A stretch of DNA of 64,000 nucleotides from Trichobilharzia regenti (GCA_944472135.2 OX235265.1:44489459-44553458); one strand, 5' to 3'. Shown: positions 45,251 to 55,989, numbered from the stretch's first letter. The notes: generated by a model from the letters alone, not told the origin. Program-made: numbers and translations.

Positions 45251-45500
45251 CTTATATGCCATCTGATTGTAATGGATCAATAACACTCATATTATTATTT
45301 CTGAATGTGCATTATCCTGTATTGGTTTTTATTCAAATATCTAATCGATTCCACACATGTATATAAACGAAAGAAAAAAGTTATGTGAGTAACTTGATAT
45401 GATTATGAGCAATAGTTTGTGCTGGAAACGTGGTCGTATCAGTTAATATTACTGTACAACACTGTGTGATTTATCAAAATAAAATCTTATCCATAATGTT
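45240..45500 (+). repeat. Inverted copy of the PLE family A terminal repeat
   Basis: Reverse complement of 38160-38420 and related to 43990-44110. It sits exactly at the 5' truncation of the minus-strand PLE, giving an inverted-repeat-bounded copy. Confidence 0.8.
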
Positions 45501-45895
45501 GATAGACTAATCCTTTATTATACGTTGCATTTGTCTCTGAGATATGCACACCGATAGGTTGAAAGTCAATTAAAAATGTGCGTGAATGTATTTTGCGCCT
45601 AAAGAATATAACTGTGAATGGTCAAAACAAGAAAATATGAACTTGTGAGTTGGATGAAAATTTAGATAATCCAGTAAGTAATTCAAGCAAGCCGCTGACA
45701 CTGGTTAGTATTCACCGCAAACTTTTCAGTCTAACTGATATGAATAACCACTTTAACTGTATTTTATTGTCATTGAGAAATGTCAAGATTGTATAAACAA
45801 ATTATATTTAGGAAGAGCAACAAACTGAACGAAAACAGTTAATTAGGATAAGTTAGCAACAGATTATTGATCAATAAGAAAAATAAATTTTGAGG
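45501..45895. other. No recognised feature
   Basis: AT-rich, no known motif. Confidence 0.4.
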
Positions 45896-45929
45896 TATAG
45901 TAGCCAGCCACCCAGCCAACCGATACCCA

Positions 45930-46470
45930 GTTGATAAATAAAATCAAACTGATTCATTTCTCGTCTTTCATGTCTATTTACCAGTTTAACTGCTCCAGTG
46001 GAGCTAGTTACATTGCGTGTACAACTAGACAGGTTCATCGTCCAATTTCTGAACAGGTCCCATCATGTTTAGGCATAAGACCGAATAAAGTTGAATACCA
46101 CCTGATCTCGTCAATATAGGATCTCAAGTTGACCCTAAAAAAGCTTTTATATCATATATATCATATTTCTTTCAACCTTCCATATGCACCAAGAGTATGA
46201 CCTTTGCATACAGCAGTGGCGATCGGAATTCATTTGAACAAGTTAAATCTGTGTATTTTCAAGATAATCTGTGCAGCCCCTTTCTTGGTAGTGGCCGTCC
46301 ACATAATATGTATAATGTCTTATAAATGAATTTCCGCCATCTTTGTAACCATCGTTTGACTTTTTTATTTTATTATGATTACTATTCCAGCTAATTTAAT
46401 CAACATATTTGTATATTCGTATTCTTACGTAATTCATTGTTCTTTTGCTATCAATCATCACTGTGTAATA
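45930..46470 (+). pseudogene. Penelope-like element fragment (GIY-YIG), family B
   Basis: Plus strand: MSIYQFNCSSGASYIACTTRQVH (45973-46041), the GIY-YIG core with the Gly of YIG replaced by Ala. A degraded ISEQVPSCLG block follows and then non-coding tail. No RT is present. Confidence 0.7.
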
Positions 46471-46487
46471 AATTATTATCACTAGCT

Positions 46488-46640
46488 GACATCAGCTGGA
46501 GAACCATTTGGAAACTTGGGAGTACTGGACAGCTGTTTCGTCCTAGTCTAGAATTCTTCATTAGTGTACACCCATGATCCCATCAGTGATCGGATCCGGA
46601 ACTTTTAGGTTATGAGACCAAGGTCATTGACCATACAAAC
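46488..46640 (-). mobile_element. Hammerhead-bearing SINE (SM-alpha-like), copy 1, 3' part
   Basis: Minus strand: the core region with CTAGGACGAAACAGCTGTCC and AGTACTCCC, then the conserved ATGGTTCTC tail. The catalytic CUGAUGA segment is replaced by an AAUGAAGA type. Confidence 0.75.
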
Positions 46641-47214
46641 AGTGAAGTTTACAATATAAAAGAAAGTTTAACAAATTTTATGAAAGCTGTTAGAACATTA
46701 CACGGTCTATACAAGACAGGATAGTGAAACATCACTACTGATGAAAGATTTAACTTTCAGCGTCTGAAGAAGGTTATTAATACAATGTGAACGGGAGTTA
46801 GTTACAGAACCTGAACTAGATTGACCGTAAAATAAAGAAGTGCAGGGTACATGTCAGAATGTTGATACATTAATCATTACAATAAAGATCATTCCTAATA
46901 TTACCAGACACAAATTACAGACACTCGACGATTTGCGTTAAGGAGAAAGAAAACGAAGGCATACGAAGACGAATTAACAGTAATTAGTAAAAGAAAAAAC
47001 TATGGAGACAAGTCAACTGTGGACTGATCCCAAAGATCACATTCTTTTATGGAGAAAGAAAGTATTCCAGGACTTAAAATAAAACTCATGACACAAAAAT
47101 TCCTTCAAGAACTTAAACCCAAAGAAAAGAGTTTAACTTGGTTCAAACAAAAACTGAAGTTCTCTAAGTGACATCAAATCTCTACAAATTATTTCTTAAA
47201 AATTAATCTGATGC
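46641..47214. other. No recognised gene
   Basis: AT-rich DNA between SINE copies, no coding similarity found. Confidence 0.4.
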
Positions 47215-47350
47215 TCACTGGCTACAGGATGAAGTTGCCTGGAGTTGTTCTAGTGAGAAATTATGACCAGTAGGGTCTACCAGGTTGGGGATATGGACAA
47301 ATACTCACCAACAGCAGTGGCTGACGGTTGCATAATCGTGGGCCGGGGGA
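47215..47350 (+). mobile_element. SM-alpha-like SINE, copy 2, 5' part only
   Basis: GGCTACAGGATGAAGTTGCC to GGCTGACGGTTGC matches the 5' unit of copies at 48113 and 50850. The tRNA-like part is absent. Confidence 0.65.
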
Positions 47351-47754
47351 GGGGCAACGCATTCAAAAATGCGTGAGGTAACCATTCCCAAGCTATATCT
47401 TTGGATCTCGAAGTGTACTCGTGAACTTTTTACAACTGGATTTCATCTAAATGTCATGCATTCCTCTTTAAGAATACTAGAAAGAAATGTCTTAGTGAAT
47501 TGGTTTTTGCTTCAGATCAGAAAGCATTGTGTCCCAGCATCTAATATAGACTATTCGTTCATCTGAAGATCGTGTACGAAGAGAAAATATCATGCAATAA
47601 AATTTGCTGAAAATTCTGTACATTATAATAAGCACAATCTAGAATAAAGCCACTATATTATTATTATGAGACGCTTCCACATTATATTTAATTTGCAGAA
47701 AGCATAATCATCAAGTATTGGTCTTCTACAGGTATTGTTTGATTAGATGGGGGA

Positions 47755-48045
47755 TTTCATCATGAGCTGACATCAGTAAGAGAACCAGTAGAAAACCTGG
47801 GAGTACTGGACAGCTGTTTCGTCACACTATGTCGTGAATTGGCAAAAGTTGGAATTCATGGGCCATTGAACCCGGTCCCAGTGACTCAGTGGTCTATGAG
47901 CTCGCCTTCTAACCAGAAAGTCCAGTGTTCGAACCACAGTAGGGTGGGTTCATACTGCTGAAGAGTGGAAAACTAGGCTGACTAAACAGCTGTCCAATAC
48001 TCCCGGGTTTTACAATGATTCTCTAACCAATGTCCGCTCATTATT
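47755..48045. mobile_element. Two head-to-head SM-alpha-like SINE pieces, copies 3 and 4
   Basis: 47755-47827 is a minus-strand 3' piece (GAGTACTGGACAGCTGTTTCG). 47828-48045 is a plus-strand copy with box A (CAGTGGTCTATGAGC), box B (GTGTTCGAACCAC) and a degraded hammerhead region ending ACAGCTGTCCAATACTCCCG. Confidence 0.75.
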
Positions 48046-48112
48046 ATTAAAGAGTTCTAATGGGCTTATCCATACTACATGTTAAATTCAATTATTATTA
48101 TATTCAGGTAAG

Positions 48113-48440
48113 TAGTTACCTGGATCCTTGTGAGAAGTCATGACCGGCGAGGTACAGCAAGTTGGGTGTGAGGACAAATACTCGCCGATGATATTGGCTA
48201 GCCTCTGCGCTATGTCGTGAATTGGCAGAAGTTGAAATTCATAGGCCATTGGGTTAGGTCCCAGTGATTGAATGGTCTGCGAGCTCACCTCGTAACCGGA
48301 AAGTCATGTGGGCTGTAACCCCATGGTGTGGCTGCGTACTAATGAAGAGTCCCAAACTGAGACGAAACAACTGTTCAGTACTCCCAACTCGTTTTCCAAT
48401 ATTTATCTAGTCGATGTCAGCTCATGATGAAATCCTGTAA
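48113..48440 (+). mobile_element. SM-alpha-like SINE, copy 5, full length
   Basis: About 328 bp from TTACCTGGATCC to GCTCATGATGAAATCCTG. The tRNA-like head lies at about 48262-48330 with an eroded box B. The hammerhead region is GCGTACTAATGAAGAG, TCCCAAACTGAGACGAAAC and AACTGTTCAGTACTCCC. The catalytic core is degenerate. Confidence 0.8.
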
Positions 48441-48769
48441 CCAATCAATCAAATCCTCACAAAGCAACGCTTAAGTATTATTAGTATTAACCAAGACAAA
48501 GATATTTCCATGAATAACTTCGAAAACAGTGTCAAAAAATGCTGTTCCACGTATCTTCACTTTTAGATACAATTAACAAACACATATACTCGGTTTAGCA
48601 ACAATACTCTATTCACTGTCTTAGTCAATCAAAAAGAATAGATGCTAATGGGCTATTTATAAGGGTCACGATAAGGCTAGTAATGCTGACTAGTGCTCGT
48701 GACAAGTAACTACTGAAGGCTAATGCACTTGACTGTAAAATAGTAATTGATCTGTTTAAAGCGCTTTTT

Positions 48770-49005
48770 CTTTTTCATTCCTTGGCGTTCCAGGTGGAAT
48801 ATAGGGTTTCAGATTTGAGGCCTTGAAGCTTGAGTAGCAGTGGTATTGTTTTATATTACGGGGTCGCTAGCCATACACAACCTTCCCTCTTTACCGAGCT
48901 TACTACAGGCTAAGTGAGGTTTAGGAGTGCGTCGACTGGGAATAGAACCCTGGACCACGTAAGGCATGGTTGGCGAGCGTTTTATCACTTAATTACCAGC
49001 AGAAA
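48770..49005 (-). mobile_element. tRNA-headed SINE, family B, diverged
   Basis: Minus strand, recognisable by CAACCATGCC head remnants, box B GGGTTCTATTCCC and the body with CTTCAAGG near 48825. More diverged than the other copies. Confidence 0.7.
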
Positions 49006-49299
49006 CATACACACATACACAAAACCTTATCCGCTAGATCACCAGGCTAAGTTCTAGCATAAAAACAGCTAATGCAGTAAAATAACTCTAACAACCTAAA
49101 AATGTTTGGCCAGTGAATAAACAAACATTAAATGTGAATCTGTTATATGGACCTAAAATACCCCATGTATTTGTATATGGCTGGTTGTATTTCCCTCACC
49201 ACACCTATGACCTTGGAATCCTATTGGCTGTTGCCTGTTTTAATTTACTATATGTGTAAAACTTGGACACTATGGTAGTAAGTAATTCCATATTAATTT

Positions 49300-50400
49300 G
49301 TTTATTCGATGTATCCACAGTGAAGAAATAGTATTATTTGCTGGATGACACAGTTTTGAACAAAATTTATTGTTCACAATCATATCAGTTGTAATCACAC
49401 GACTTTGAAACTTCAGTTCTGTAGTTTCCTTTTTCTTCTCCTATTTATCGTAGGGGTAGTACAATTTTACAGATATTTGTGACAGGTGTTGAATAATTCC
49501 TATTACATGTATTTTCAGTTGATTCGATAAACAAAGCTTCCATTATCAATCTCTCCCTCCACTCTGTTACACTAGATTTTAAAACTGTCATCTTATCTCA
49601 TCCTATTGTATGTCAATGCGTAATTGCATGTAGTCAGTGGTGTAGCTGAACTATTCTCCAGGTTTCTTACCTTATTCGGGTCAGCCAATCTAGATTTTGC
49701 TAGGTTTTAATGCTCCACTGGTCTGACTGCTCATGTTCTACTAGTCTGACCTATGCATTTGACGTGACAACCACAGCAGAGTAATAGATAGACTAAATTG
49801 TTTTGTTTAACTGGCTCCACAGGATCCTTTCACCGACAAAGCTTGTTTCTAATTGAGTTTGTAGGTTTGAATGTCAGCCACTTTTATTCTTGGATTGTAA
49901 GAATTCTACGCAAGGTTTCCGAGGTTCCTTCTCTGTATGGAAGTACTACTGTAACAACAGAAGATAAGGGCCAGGCAGCAGATCGTTTATTTAGGAAATG
50001 AACAGTTATTTATAGTTTTTCATGTACATTATTATAGCTTATTCAAGCAAACAAATACAGTCATCTGACTGATGGTTTCCTGCTGAACATTAATCTTTCA
50101 TCTCTTTGTGGCCGTTTATTGAAGTTCGAATTATCTATCTGTAAATTATATCCGCCTATGCAAAGTCTCCTGTGACTGGTTGTTGAATCAGTCTTTGTTC
50201 TTATTATTCTGACGACCAATATTGAGGACGTAAACATTGACGTAAATTACTGTCTACCGACTTCGCTAGCAGCCAGCTCTCACCACACCACTGATGATTT
50301 ATATTCCCTATTGTTGGTGTCGTCATTATTTTACCATTATTATTGCTTTTATTTTCACTGTTGATATAGGACAGTCAAAGCTCTCCACATCAACAGTCTA
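49300..50400 (-). pseudogene. Penelope-like element, family A, interrupted by a solo LTR
   Basis: Minus strand. Right of the LTR: a short RT C-terminal remnant. Left of it: the GTFETLRRIL-type region as 49850-49945, a CCGCHVKCIGQTSRT GIY-YIG core (about 49740-49785), the C-terminal ALHAITH-type block (about 49600-49640) and the terminal sequence to about 49330. Stops throughout. The LTR at 49950-50287 splits it. Confidence 0.75.
49950..50287 (-). repeat. Gypsy-type solo LTR (340-bp family), copy 4
   Basis: Minus strand, 338 bp, TGTGGTGAGAGCTGGCTGCT to TTGTTACA. Flanks CTAC (49946-49949) and CCAC (50288-50291) fit a 4-bp duplication with one change. The interrupted PLE sequence resumes on the other side. 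Confidence 0.83.
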
Positions 50401-50644
50401 TCTTCTCTTCTTGAACTGCAGTTTCGGTGGTATCGTATCATGTTATTGTTGTTGTTGTTGTTGCTAATATTTGGTTAGAACAATAGACTCGCGAATCGAC
50501 CAGATAGGAAATTCGTTAGCGCAACCACCAAGTGAATTAACGATCATATGACAATCAGAAATTCACTTAGCTTACAGATGACTGATATATATATATATAT
50601 ATTGGAGAATTATTAAAGGAAATAATCAAGTGATGAGTTATTAG

Positions 50645-50790
50645 TAGTCATGGTAACACCACTTCGAATTCCAATGGATGCGTACTGCCGATGACTCCCA
50701 AACTAGGATGAAACAGCTGTCCAGTACTCCGGTGCTGGTTTTCAATGGTTCTCTAACTGATATCAATCCGTGATCAACTCGTGAAAACAT
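50645..50790 (+). mobile_element. SM-alpha-like SINE, copy 6, 3' part with near-intact hammerhead
   Basis: Stem I strand GTACTG (50682-50687); core CCGATGA (50688-50694, against the canonical CTGATGA); a short stem II; GAAA (50710-50713); stem III ACAG/CTGT; a GTC cleavage triplet (50719-50721); then CAGTAC (50722-50727) pairing with the first strand. Only core position 4 (U to C) departs from the catalytic consensus I know; stem II closes with a weak first pair. Confidence 0.75.
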
Positions 50791-50849
50791 AACTAACCCT
50801 TACAAACCCAAACTATAGAACATTAATCTGATGCTCGCTAATGAATTGC

Positions 50850-51205
50850 TACAGGCTGGAGTTCCCTGGAGTTCTAGTGAGAAGTCGTGACCAGTGAGGT
50901 CCAATTAGCTGTCACGTGTGTGGATGGATGTCCCACCAACAATAATGGTTGGGATCGCGCTAAATCATGAATCGGTAGAAGTCAGAATTCATGAGCCATT
51001 GAATCGGGTCCCAGTGGTTGAATGGTATACGAGCTTGCCTTGTAATCGGAAGGTCCTGGGTTCGAATCCCAGTGGGTGAGTACTGACGATGATTCCCAAA
51101 CTAGGATGAAATAGCTGGCTATCCAGTATTCCATACTGTTGGCTTTCAATGGTTCTCTAACTGATATCAATCCGTGATCAACTCGTAAAAACATACCTTA
51201 CCCTT
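50850..51205 (+). mobile_element. SM-alpha-like SINE, copy 7, full length with hammerhead
   Basis: Box A near 51018-51030 (CAGTGGTTGAATGGTATACG) and box B GGGTTCGAATCCC (about 51058-51070). Hammerhead region: stem I GAGTACTG (51078-51085) with CAGTATTC (51124-51131), core ACGATGA (51086-51092), GAAA after stem II, stem III TAGC/GCTA with a TG loop, and an ATC triplet (51121-51123). Core positions 3 and 4 are altered, so activity is doubtful. Confidence 0.82.
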
Positions 51206-51209
51206 ACAA

Positions 51210-52341
51210 ACCGAAACTATAGAAAATTCTAGATAAATAAAACCAGCAAGTTTAAGAAAGTATTAGTTTATTTGTCATTCTACTTTTGACTCCTATGTAA
51301 TCATCATCATCATCATCAACACCATTATTCATGAGCATTGCAATAAATAAATAAAGTTCAAATGGTACGTAAATAAACGTATCAATGGTAATGATAATAA
51401 TAGTAATAATAATAATAATGCGATAATGAGTGTGAATATAACTTCGCATTAAAAAAAAAGCAAGAATAAGTCAGAATGGCATATTTCCTAAAAGTGGAAG
51501 ACTAGAAACACCAAATAAAAAAGCGAAGAATGGCAAAGATTTTTAAACCTTGAAGGGTAGACTATCCTCAGAAACTGCTTCTTCTTTATTCAAATAAACT
51601 CTAAGTGTACATTGCTGTTGTTCACCACAGTTCATTCAGACTGAAGTATAGTAAAATGGAATGTTGTAATCAAATCAGGGGACAAAATAAAGACAGACAA
51701 GGAAGATGAAAGAACCATTGGAGGGAAAGAAGAAGGCAAAAGGAGATGGATAAATCATCATTTCTTTCTCTAAAAGTACAACAAGAAATTGGAAAAATCA
51801 TTCATCCCCCACCCCCCCCCCCAAAAAAAACATAATCATCTTTAAAAAATATCTGAAACAAACATCGAAAATATTTCAGTTCGAAGTATAGTAGTAGTAA
51901 TAATAATAATAATAACAATAAAAATAACCGTTAACCAATGGTAACACTATTATAAATATTGCACAACCATAAATGACTATTTAGTAGCACAACCATTGTT
52001 AAAGAGTAATGATGAAACCATTGGAATGCTTGTTATATAACATAACAATCGATAAATAGAAATATATGAATAAATAAATAAATAAGTAATATCCTTGAAA
52101 TTAGTCAATTTCTTCTGTATTTTAAATACTCTTCCTATTAGTTGTATAAAAAAAAACTCCCTTGGATAACTAAGTGGCTGAGTGAGTGAGTGACTAACTC
52201 GACTCAAAGCGAAGAGCTGGATCACAACCAATGACGGTAGTATAATAAATAATATAGATTTTGTGGTATGAAGGATATTGTACAATTGTAATGACCATAC
52301 ACTCAATCACACATACACTCACACCCACACAAATATGCACC
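51210..52341 (-). other. Downstream region of the citrate carrier gene
   Basis: Low-complexity AT-rich DNA with AAT/ATC microsatellites (51300-51320, 51395-51420), a C-run at about 51808-51823 and AAATA repeats near 52070. Probably 3' untranslated and intergenic sequence of the minus-strand gene; the polyadenylation site was not placed. Confidence 0.45.
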
Positions 52342-52462
52342 TTAGTTTTTCTTTGCATCCCATATTTTATGAAAATTTTCCATAAATGAATCGTAGATCA
52401 TAAAACTGATACAAACATCTAAGCAGACACGACCTAATCGAGGTACTGCGCCTTTGTAGAAA
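52342..52462 (-). CDS. SLC25A1: Mitochondrial citrate (tricarboxylate) carrier, last coding exon
   Basis: Encodes the C-terminus: [20 protein letters not shown], then [19 protein letters not shown] and stop (TAA at 52342-52344 on the plus strand). It matches the known end of SLC25A1 carriers, which exchange citrate and malate across the inner mitochondrial membrane. The acceptor TTTTCAG precedes it, and its first base completes the Ala codon begun by GC at the end of the preceding exon (55439-55512). [11 protein letters not shown] is the end of the third mitochondrial-carrier repeat, and the hydrophobic [13 protein letters not shown] is the last membrane helix. The name is given to the family; the gene symbol follows vertebrate usage. 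Confidence 0.93.
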
Positions 52463-52694
52463 CTGAAAATATCAGAAAAAGAAGAAAGAAACACTAATGT
52501 ATTCATCTATTTATCTATCAAAAATAAAACAGTTTTGAATAAATTCACTTTACAGCAGCTTTTGTCATGTTTTGAAGCTCTTTGCAAAAGAAAAAGCCCA
52601 TTGAAAACTGCGGAAAGCATGACATTTTTTTCATTTAAGCTGAAAAACATAAGCATAGGGCATTAAAAAACTAAACTTATTAAGTCTTCAATGC

Positions 52695-52862
52695 ATCTTG
52701 TGCATGAAAGTCGTCAAGGGTTCGGACCCTTGGCCGACACCTAGTTGGTAGTAAGCTCAGTTAAAGAGGAAAGGTTGGGGGCTTAAGGCTAGCAACCCTA
52801 CACTGTAGAAAATAAACAAAAACGCTACTAAACCTTCAAACTTCATGTTTAAAGTCCTATGC
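52695..52862 (+). mobile_element. tRNA-headed SINE, family B, 5'-truncated
   Basis: Box B GGGTTCGGACCC (about 52718-52729), the AAAGAGGAAAGG block and a diverged CTTCAAACTTC end. Confidence 0.65.
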
Positions 52863-52869
52863 CCCACTA

Positions 52870-53030
52870 GTATGGTGAGAGCTGGCTGTTAGGCAAAATT
52901 GGTGGACAGTAATTCACGTCAATGTTTATGTCCCCAATATTGGTTTGGGAAAAAATGGAAAAGGCTTTGGGTAGGGGGAAAAAGTTAAAAAAAAAATGAT
53001 TTTTTGCCTGGCCCTTTTTTTTTTTTTTTA
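52870..53030 (+). repeat. Gypsy-type LTR (340-bp family), copy 5, passing into poor-quality sequence
   Basis: The first ~85 bp (ATGGTGAGAGCTGGCTG to CCCCAATATTGG) match copies 1 and 3 well. After about 52950 only ATTTTTTGCCTGGCCC is recognisable, among long A, T and G runs. Confidence 0.65.
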
Positions 53031-53179
53031 ACCTAGGGGTAAAGTTTTAAAAATTTTCCAAAAATTTAAAGCAAAAATTGGCATTGGAAACTTTTTTTTA
53101 GCCAAAATCAAACTTTTTTTGGAAAAGCTTCGAAATTGATTTTAAGCATTCAAAGCTAACGATTCCTACCAAAAATTTG

Positions 53180-53470
53180 GGGAATCGACTAAAACCCTTT
53201 TTTTTAAATTTGGTTGCTTTTTTTCAACTTCATTTTTGGAAAAAACCTAAAAACCCGTAAATTAAGGTTTTTTGATTAAAAAAACCCCAGGGGGGGGATG
53301 ATGTTGCGGAAAAAAATTCATTGTTCACTATCAAATTCAGGTACCCAAAAAAAATTGAAACCATGCGTAAAAAATTCTGGTATTTTTTATCCCTGATTTT
53401 ATTGGTAGTAATATTTCCCACTAGTTTCGTATTGGTGTTGCGTCATTCATTTTGTATGTGTTAGGTGTTG
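53180..53470 (-). pseudogene. Penelope-like element, family A, terminal fragment
   Basis: TTCATTGTTCACTATCAAATTCAGG corresponds to the terminal sequence at about 44060-44100. The following block to 53460 corresponds to the PLE C-terminal region near 44130-44215 (GGTAGTAATATTTCCC against GGCAGTAGTATTTACC). Confidence 0.5.
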
Positions 53471-53479
53471 TCGTACAGC

Positions 53480-53850
53480 TGTTGAATAAGGTACGACAAC
53501 GGTACATGTCAAGTGATCCATAACAGAAAACTCAGCGAGGCGTTTGGAGTAAATACAGGAGTCAAACAAGGGTGCTGGCTTATTATCACCAATGATATTC
53601 CTAATTGTGGTGGACTGGATTATGCGTCAGACAGTGAGTGGGAAACGAGAAGACAGGGATATCCTGGACCGACCGACATGAAAAATCTAGAAGACCTGGA
53701 TTTCGCGCGGCGATGATTTATGTTTGATGTCACACAAAATCGAAGACTTACAAGCAAGCGAAAACCGACAAACTGGTTGAACAAGCAGACAGCGAAGACA
53801 GGACTCCAGGTGAACATAGACAAGACGGAGGTTATAAAAAATAACCATTA
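53480..53850 (+). pseudogene. RTE-clade LINE reverse transcriptase fragment
   Basis: Plus strand: HNRKLSEAFGVNTGVKQGC (53518-53574), then, after a frameshift, TDMKNLEDLDFA-R-DD-type catalytic box (53680-53716) and SHKIEDLQAS-type sequence to RTPGEHRQDGG. It is the piece around RT boxes B and C, without the rest. Confidence 0.75.
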
Positions 53851-54003
53851 CGCGACCCTTTTCAATAATTACCAATCTTCATCCCTACCCCCTACTTACA
53901 ATCTGATTATTCATCACATTCCTGAAACATCTTGGTGACGTGAACAATAATCCCAACTAATTTTTATTTTGTTTGGTTATCCTAATGTACACACACACAC
54001 GAA

Positions 54004-54235
54004 TTTTTTTCCCTTCACGTTCCTAGTGGAACGTAGGGCTTGAAGCTAGCGGCTTGAAGTTTCTGTAGCAGTGTTGTTTATTTTTACAGGATGGGGTTGC
54101 TAGCCTCATGCCCAAACTTTCCTCATTACCAACTTTTTATTTCTGACTTAGCGAGGTAACGGAGTGCATCTGTGGTCGGGGATCGAACCCGGACCATGCG
54201 CATGGTTGGCGAGCGTCCTAACCACTGTGCAAACG
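54004..54235 (-). mobile_element. tRNA-headed SINE, family B, full length
   Basis: Minus strand: box A CACAGTGGTTAGGACGCTCG, box B GGGTTCGATCCCC and the family B body. A 13-bp duplication ACACACACACGAA flanks it at 53991-54003 and 54236-54248; part of it is simple repeat. Confidence 0.85.
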
Positions 54236-54734
54236 ACACACACACGAAATGATTTCGCCGAAAAAGATTCTCCGCAGAATTTTTTGTTCTCATAAAAAGC
54301 GAAGAGACAGTAAAATAAGTCTCAGCAAGATTCAAACTACTGTGAATCTTAAATACAGCGATTATTACAGATGTTGTTCACATTTCACTATGAATAAAAT
54401 GTGTGCATTATATTTCGAGGCTTTCCTTCAACTGCAGACAGTCTAGAATATATATATATATAGTATATGGAAAGAAACAGTGGTTAGTCTTAATTCATCC
54501 TGGTAACAAACTTTATCCCACTTATTACATAATTATGTATTCTCTTTAATTTTTAATTTTTTCCTGTTCTCTTAACACACATAACTGAGTTCCGATCACT
54601 GCAGAACACTTACCAGTAGTATTACACAATCTTCTTTCTTCCTGTTTGTTGTCTATGCGTTAGTGGTTTTTGTTGTTAAGTCGTCTAATAAAACTTCTAG
54701 AAAATTCTTTCAAACTTATGAATAATTTGAGTTA

Positions 54735-54965
54735 GACCACAGATTGATATCAGTTAGAGAAACATTGAAAAAACTAGACAGCTGTTTCATCCAAGTTTGG
54801 GACTCATCGGCAGTTCGTACCCGTCACCAGGGTTCGTATCCAGGACTTTCCGATTACAAGGCAAGTTTGTATACCATTCAGTCATTGGGAACCGTTTCAA
54901 TGGCCAGCCCATAAATTCTAACTTCTACCAATTCGTGATATTCAGCGCGACGATCAACCAATGTC
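54735..54965 (-). mobile_element. SM-alpha-like SINE, copy 8, with hammerhead region
   Basis: Minus strand. The hammerhead region at about 54775-54817 reads CTGCCGATGAGTCCCAAAC, then TTGGATGAAACAGCTGTC. Core CCGATGA, stem II GTCCC/GGAT, GAAA, stem III ACAG/CTGT and a GTC triplet are all present. Stem I has lost pairing on the 3' side (TAG). Confidence 0.78.
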
Positions 54966-55438
54966 AAACTTGAAAAAAACAAACCTAATCGTTACAAATC
55001 AACTCTTGAAAATGACAAATAACGCTATTTTCTTCCCGTGTTATTTGGATAACTAATTATGCTATCATAGTGAAGTTCACCAATTATTGTTTCCTTAAAC
55101 TACAATCTACACGCTAAACTCCTCTTTTGAGAATCCTGAAAAAAAAATGCATATCCTTATTTTCTTAATACCATGTATATTTTAAACTGTCTGTCTGAAG
55201 GTACAGAGAAGCCTTGAAATGAACACTATGCAAATTTTGTTCTTGCTTTGATGAAGACGACCAAGGGAATAACGTTGAATGATTATCCTTATGAGTGCAT
55301 GAAAAGCACACTAAAGAAATAACATGAATATATGGTGGAGCAGAGGAGAAAAACAACCCACAAACAAATAAACAAAGAAGACAAAGCACTTGGAATAAAA
55401 ATAATGGCTAAAAATTAAAAAAAAAACAATAAACTAAC

Positions 55439-55512
55439 GCAAAGAAGCCTTCTTCAGCCCATATTTTCCAAGCGCAATGAAGTGTATTTTTATATTTATG
55501 TGCATCTAAACC
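55439..55512 (-). CDS. SLC25A1: Mitochondrial citrate (tricarboxylate) carrier, penultimate exon
   Basis: 74 bp encoding GLDAHKYKNTLHCAWKIWAE then EGFF and the first two bases of an Ala codon. It matches the matrix loop of the third carrier repeat in SLC25A1 proteins (GLEAHKYRNT...KKEGLKAFYKG). Acceptor ATTTTCAG is at 55513-55520 and donor GC|GTTAGT at 55438. It joins in phase to both neighbours: from VIKTRMQ upstream (phase 0) and into FYKGAVPR downstream. Confidence 0.93.
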
Positions 55513-55659
55513 CTGAAAATAAAAGAGAAAAAAAAACAACATGTACACAGTGTATTACAATAAATTCAGTAGTTATTTCTATGAAGCGTTTATTAACTCA
55601 TGATATTTTCAAGTGTTGGTTCACAGGGATTTTGTTGTTTTTGATTTGAAGATTGATCA

Positions 55660-55985
55660 CGAACTGGACAACAGCTTCCTCCTGGAGAAATCGTGAACAG
55701 TAGGGTGCAGCAGGTCGGGTGTGAGGACAAATACTAGCCGAAGACATTGGCTAGCGGTCGTGATATGTCGTAGTTAGAATTCATAGGCTAGCTATTGGAT
55801 CGGCTACCAGTGGCTTAATGGTAAACGAGCTCGCCTTGTAACCAGAAGGTCCAGGGTTCGAACCCCACTAGGGTGGGTGGGTTCTGATGAAGAGTCCCAA
55901 ACCAGGACGAAATAGCTGTCCAGTACTCTCTGATAGGTCTTCCAATGGTTCTCTAACTAATGTGAGCTCATGATGAAATCCTGTT
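55660..55985 (+). mobile_element. SM-alpha-like SINE, copy 9, full length
   Basis: Box A TGGCTTAATGGTAAACGAG (from 55811), box B GGGTTCGAACCCC (about 55854-55866). Hammerhead-like region: CTGATGA (55884-55890), a 3-base AGA insertion, a GTCCC/GGAC stem, GAAA (55909-55912), a GTC triplet ending 55920, and CAGTACTC. The CTGATGA here arises by a different alignment from the ancestral core, and stem I lacks its 5' strand. The tail GCTCATGATGAAATCCTG is intact. Confidence 0.83.
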
Positions 55986-55989
55986 TCCT

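Larger units (their letters stand above)
52463..55438 (-). other. SLC25A1: Intron of the citrate carrier gene, filled with repeats
   Basis: About 2,976 bp; begins GTTAGT (minus strand at 55438) and ends TTTTCAG at 52463. It contains two family B SINEs, an LTR piece, a PLE piece, an RTE fragment and one SM-alpha-like SINE, listed separately. Confidence 0.85.

Noticed and set aside
55165..55389. 74-codon minus-strand frame next to the citrate carrier exon
   Set aside because: It lies just inside the intron downstream of the donor at 55438 and matches no part of the carrier protein.
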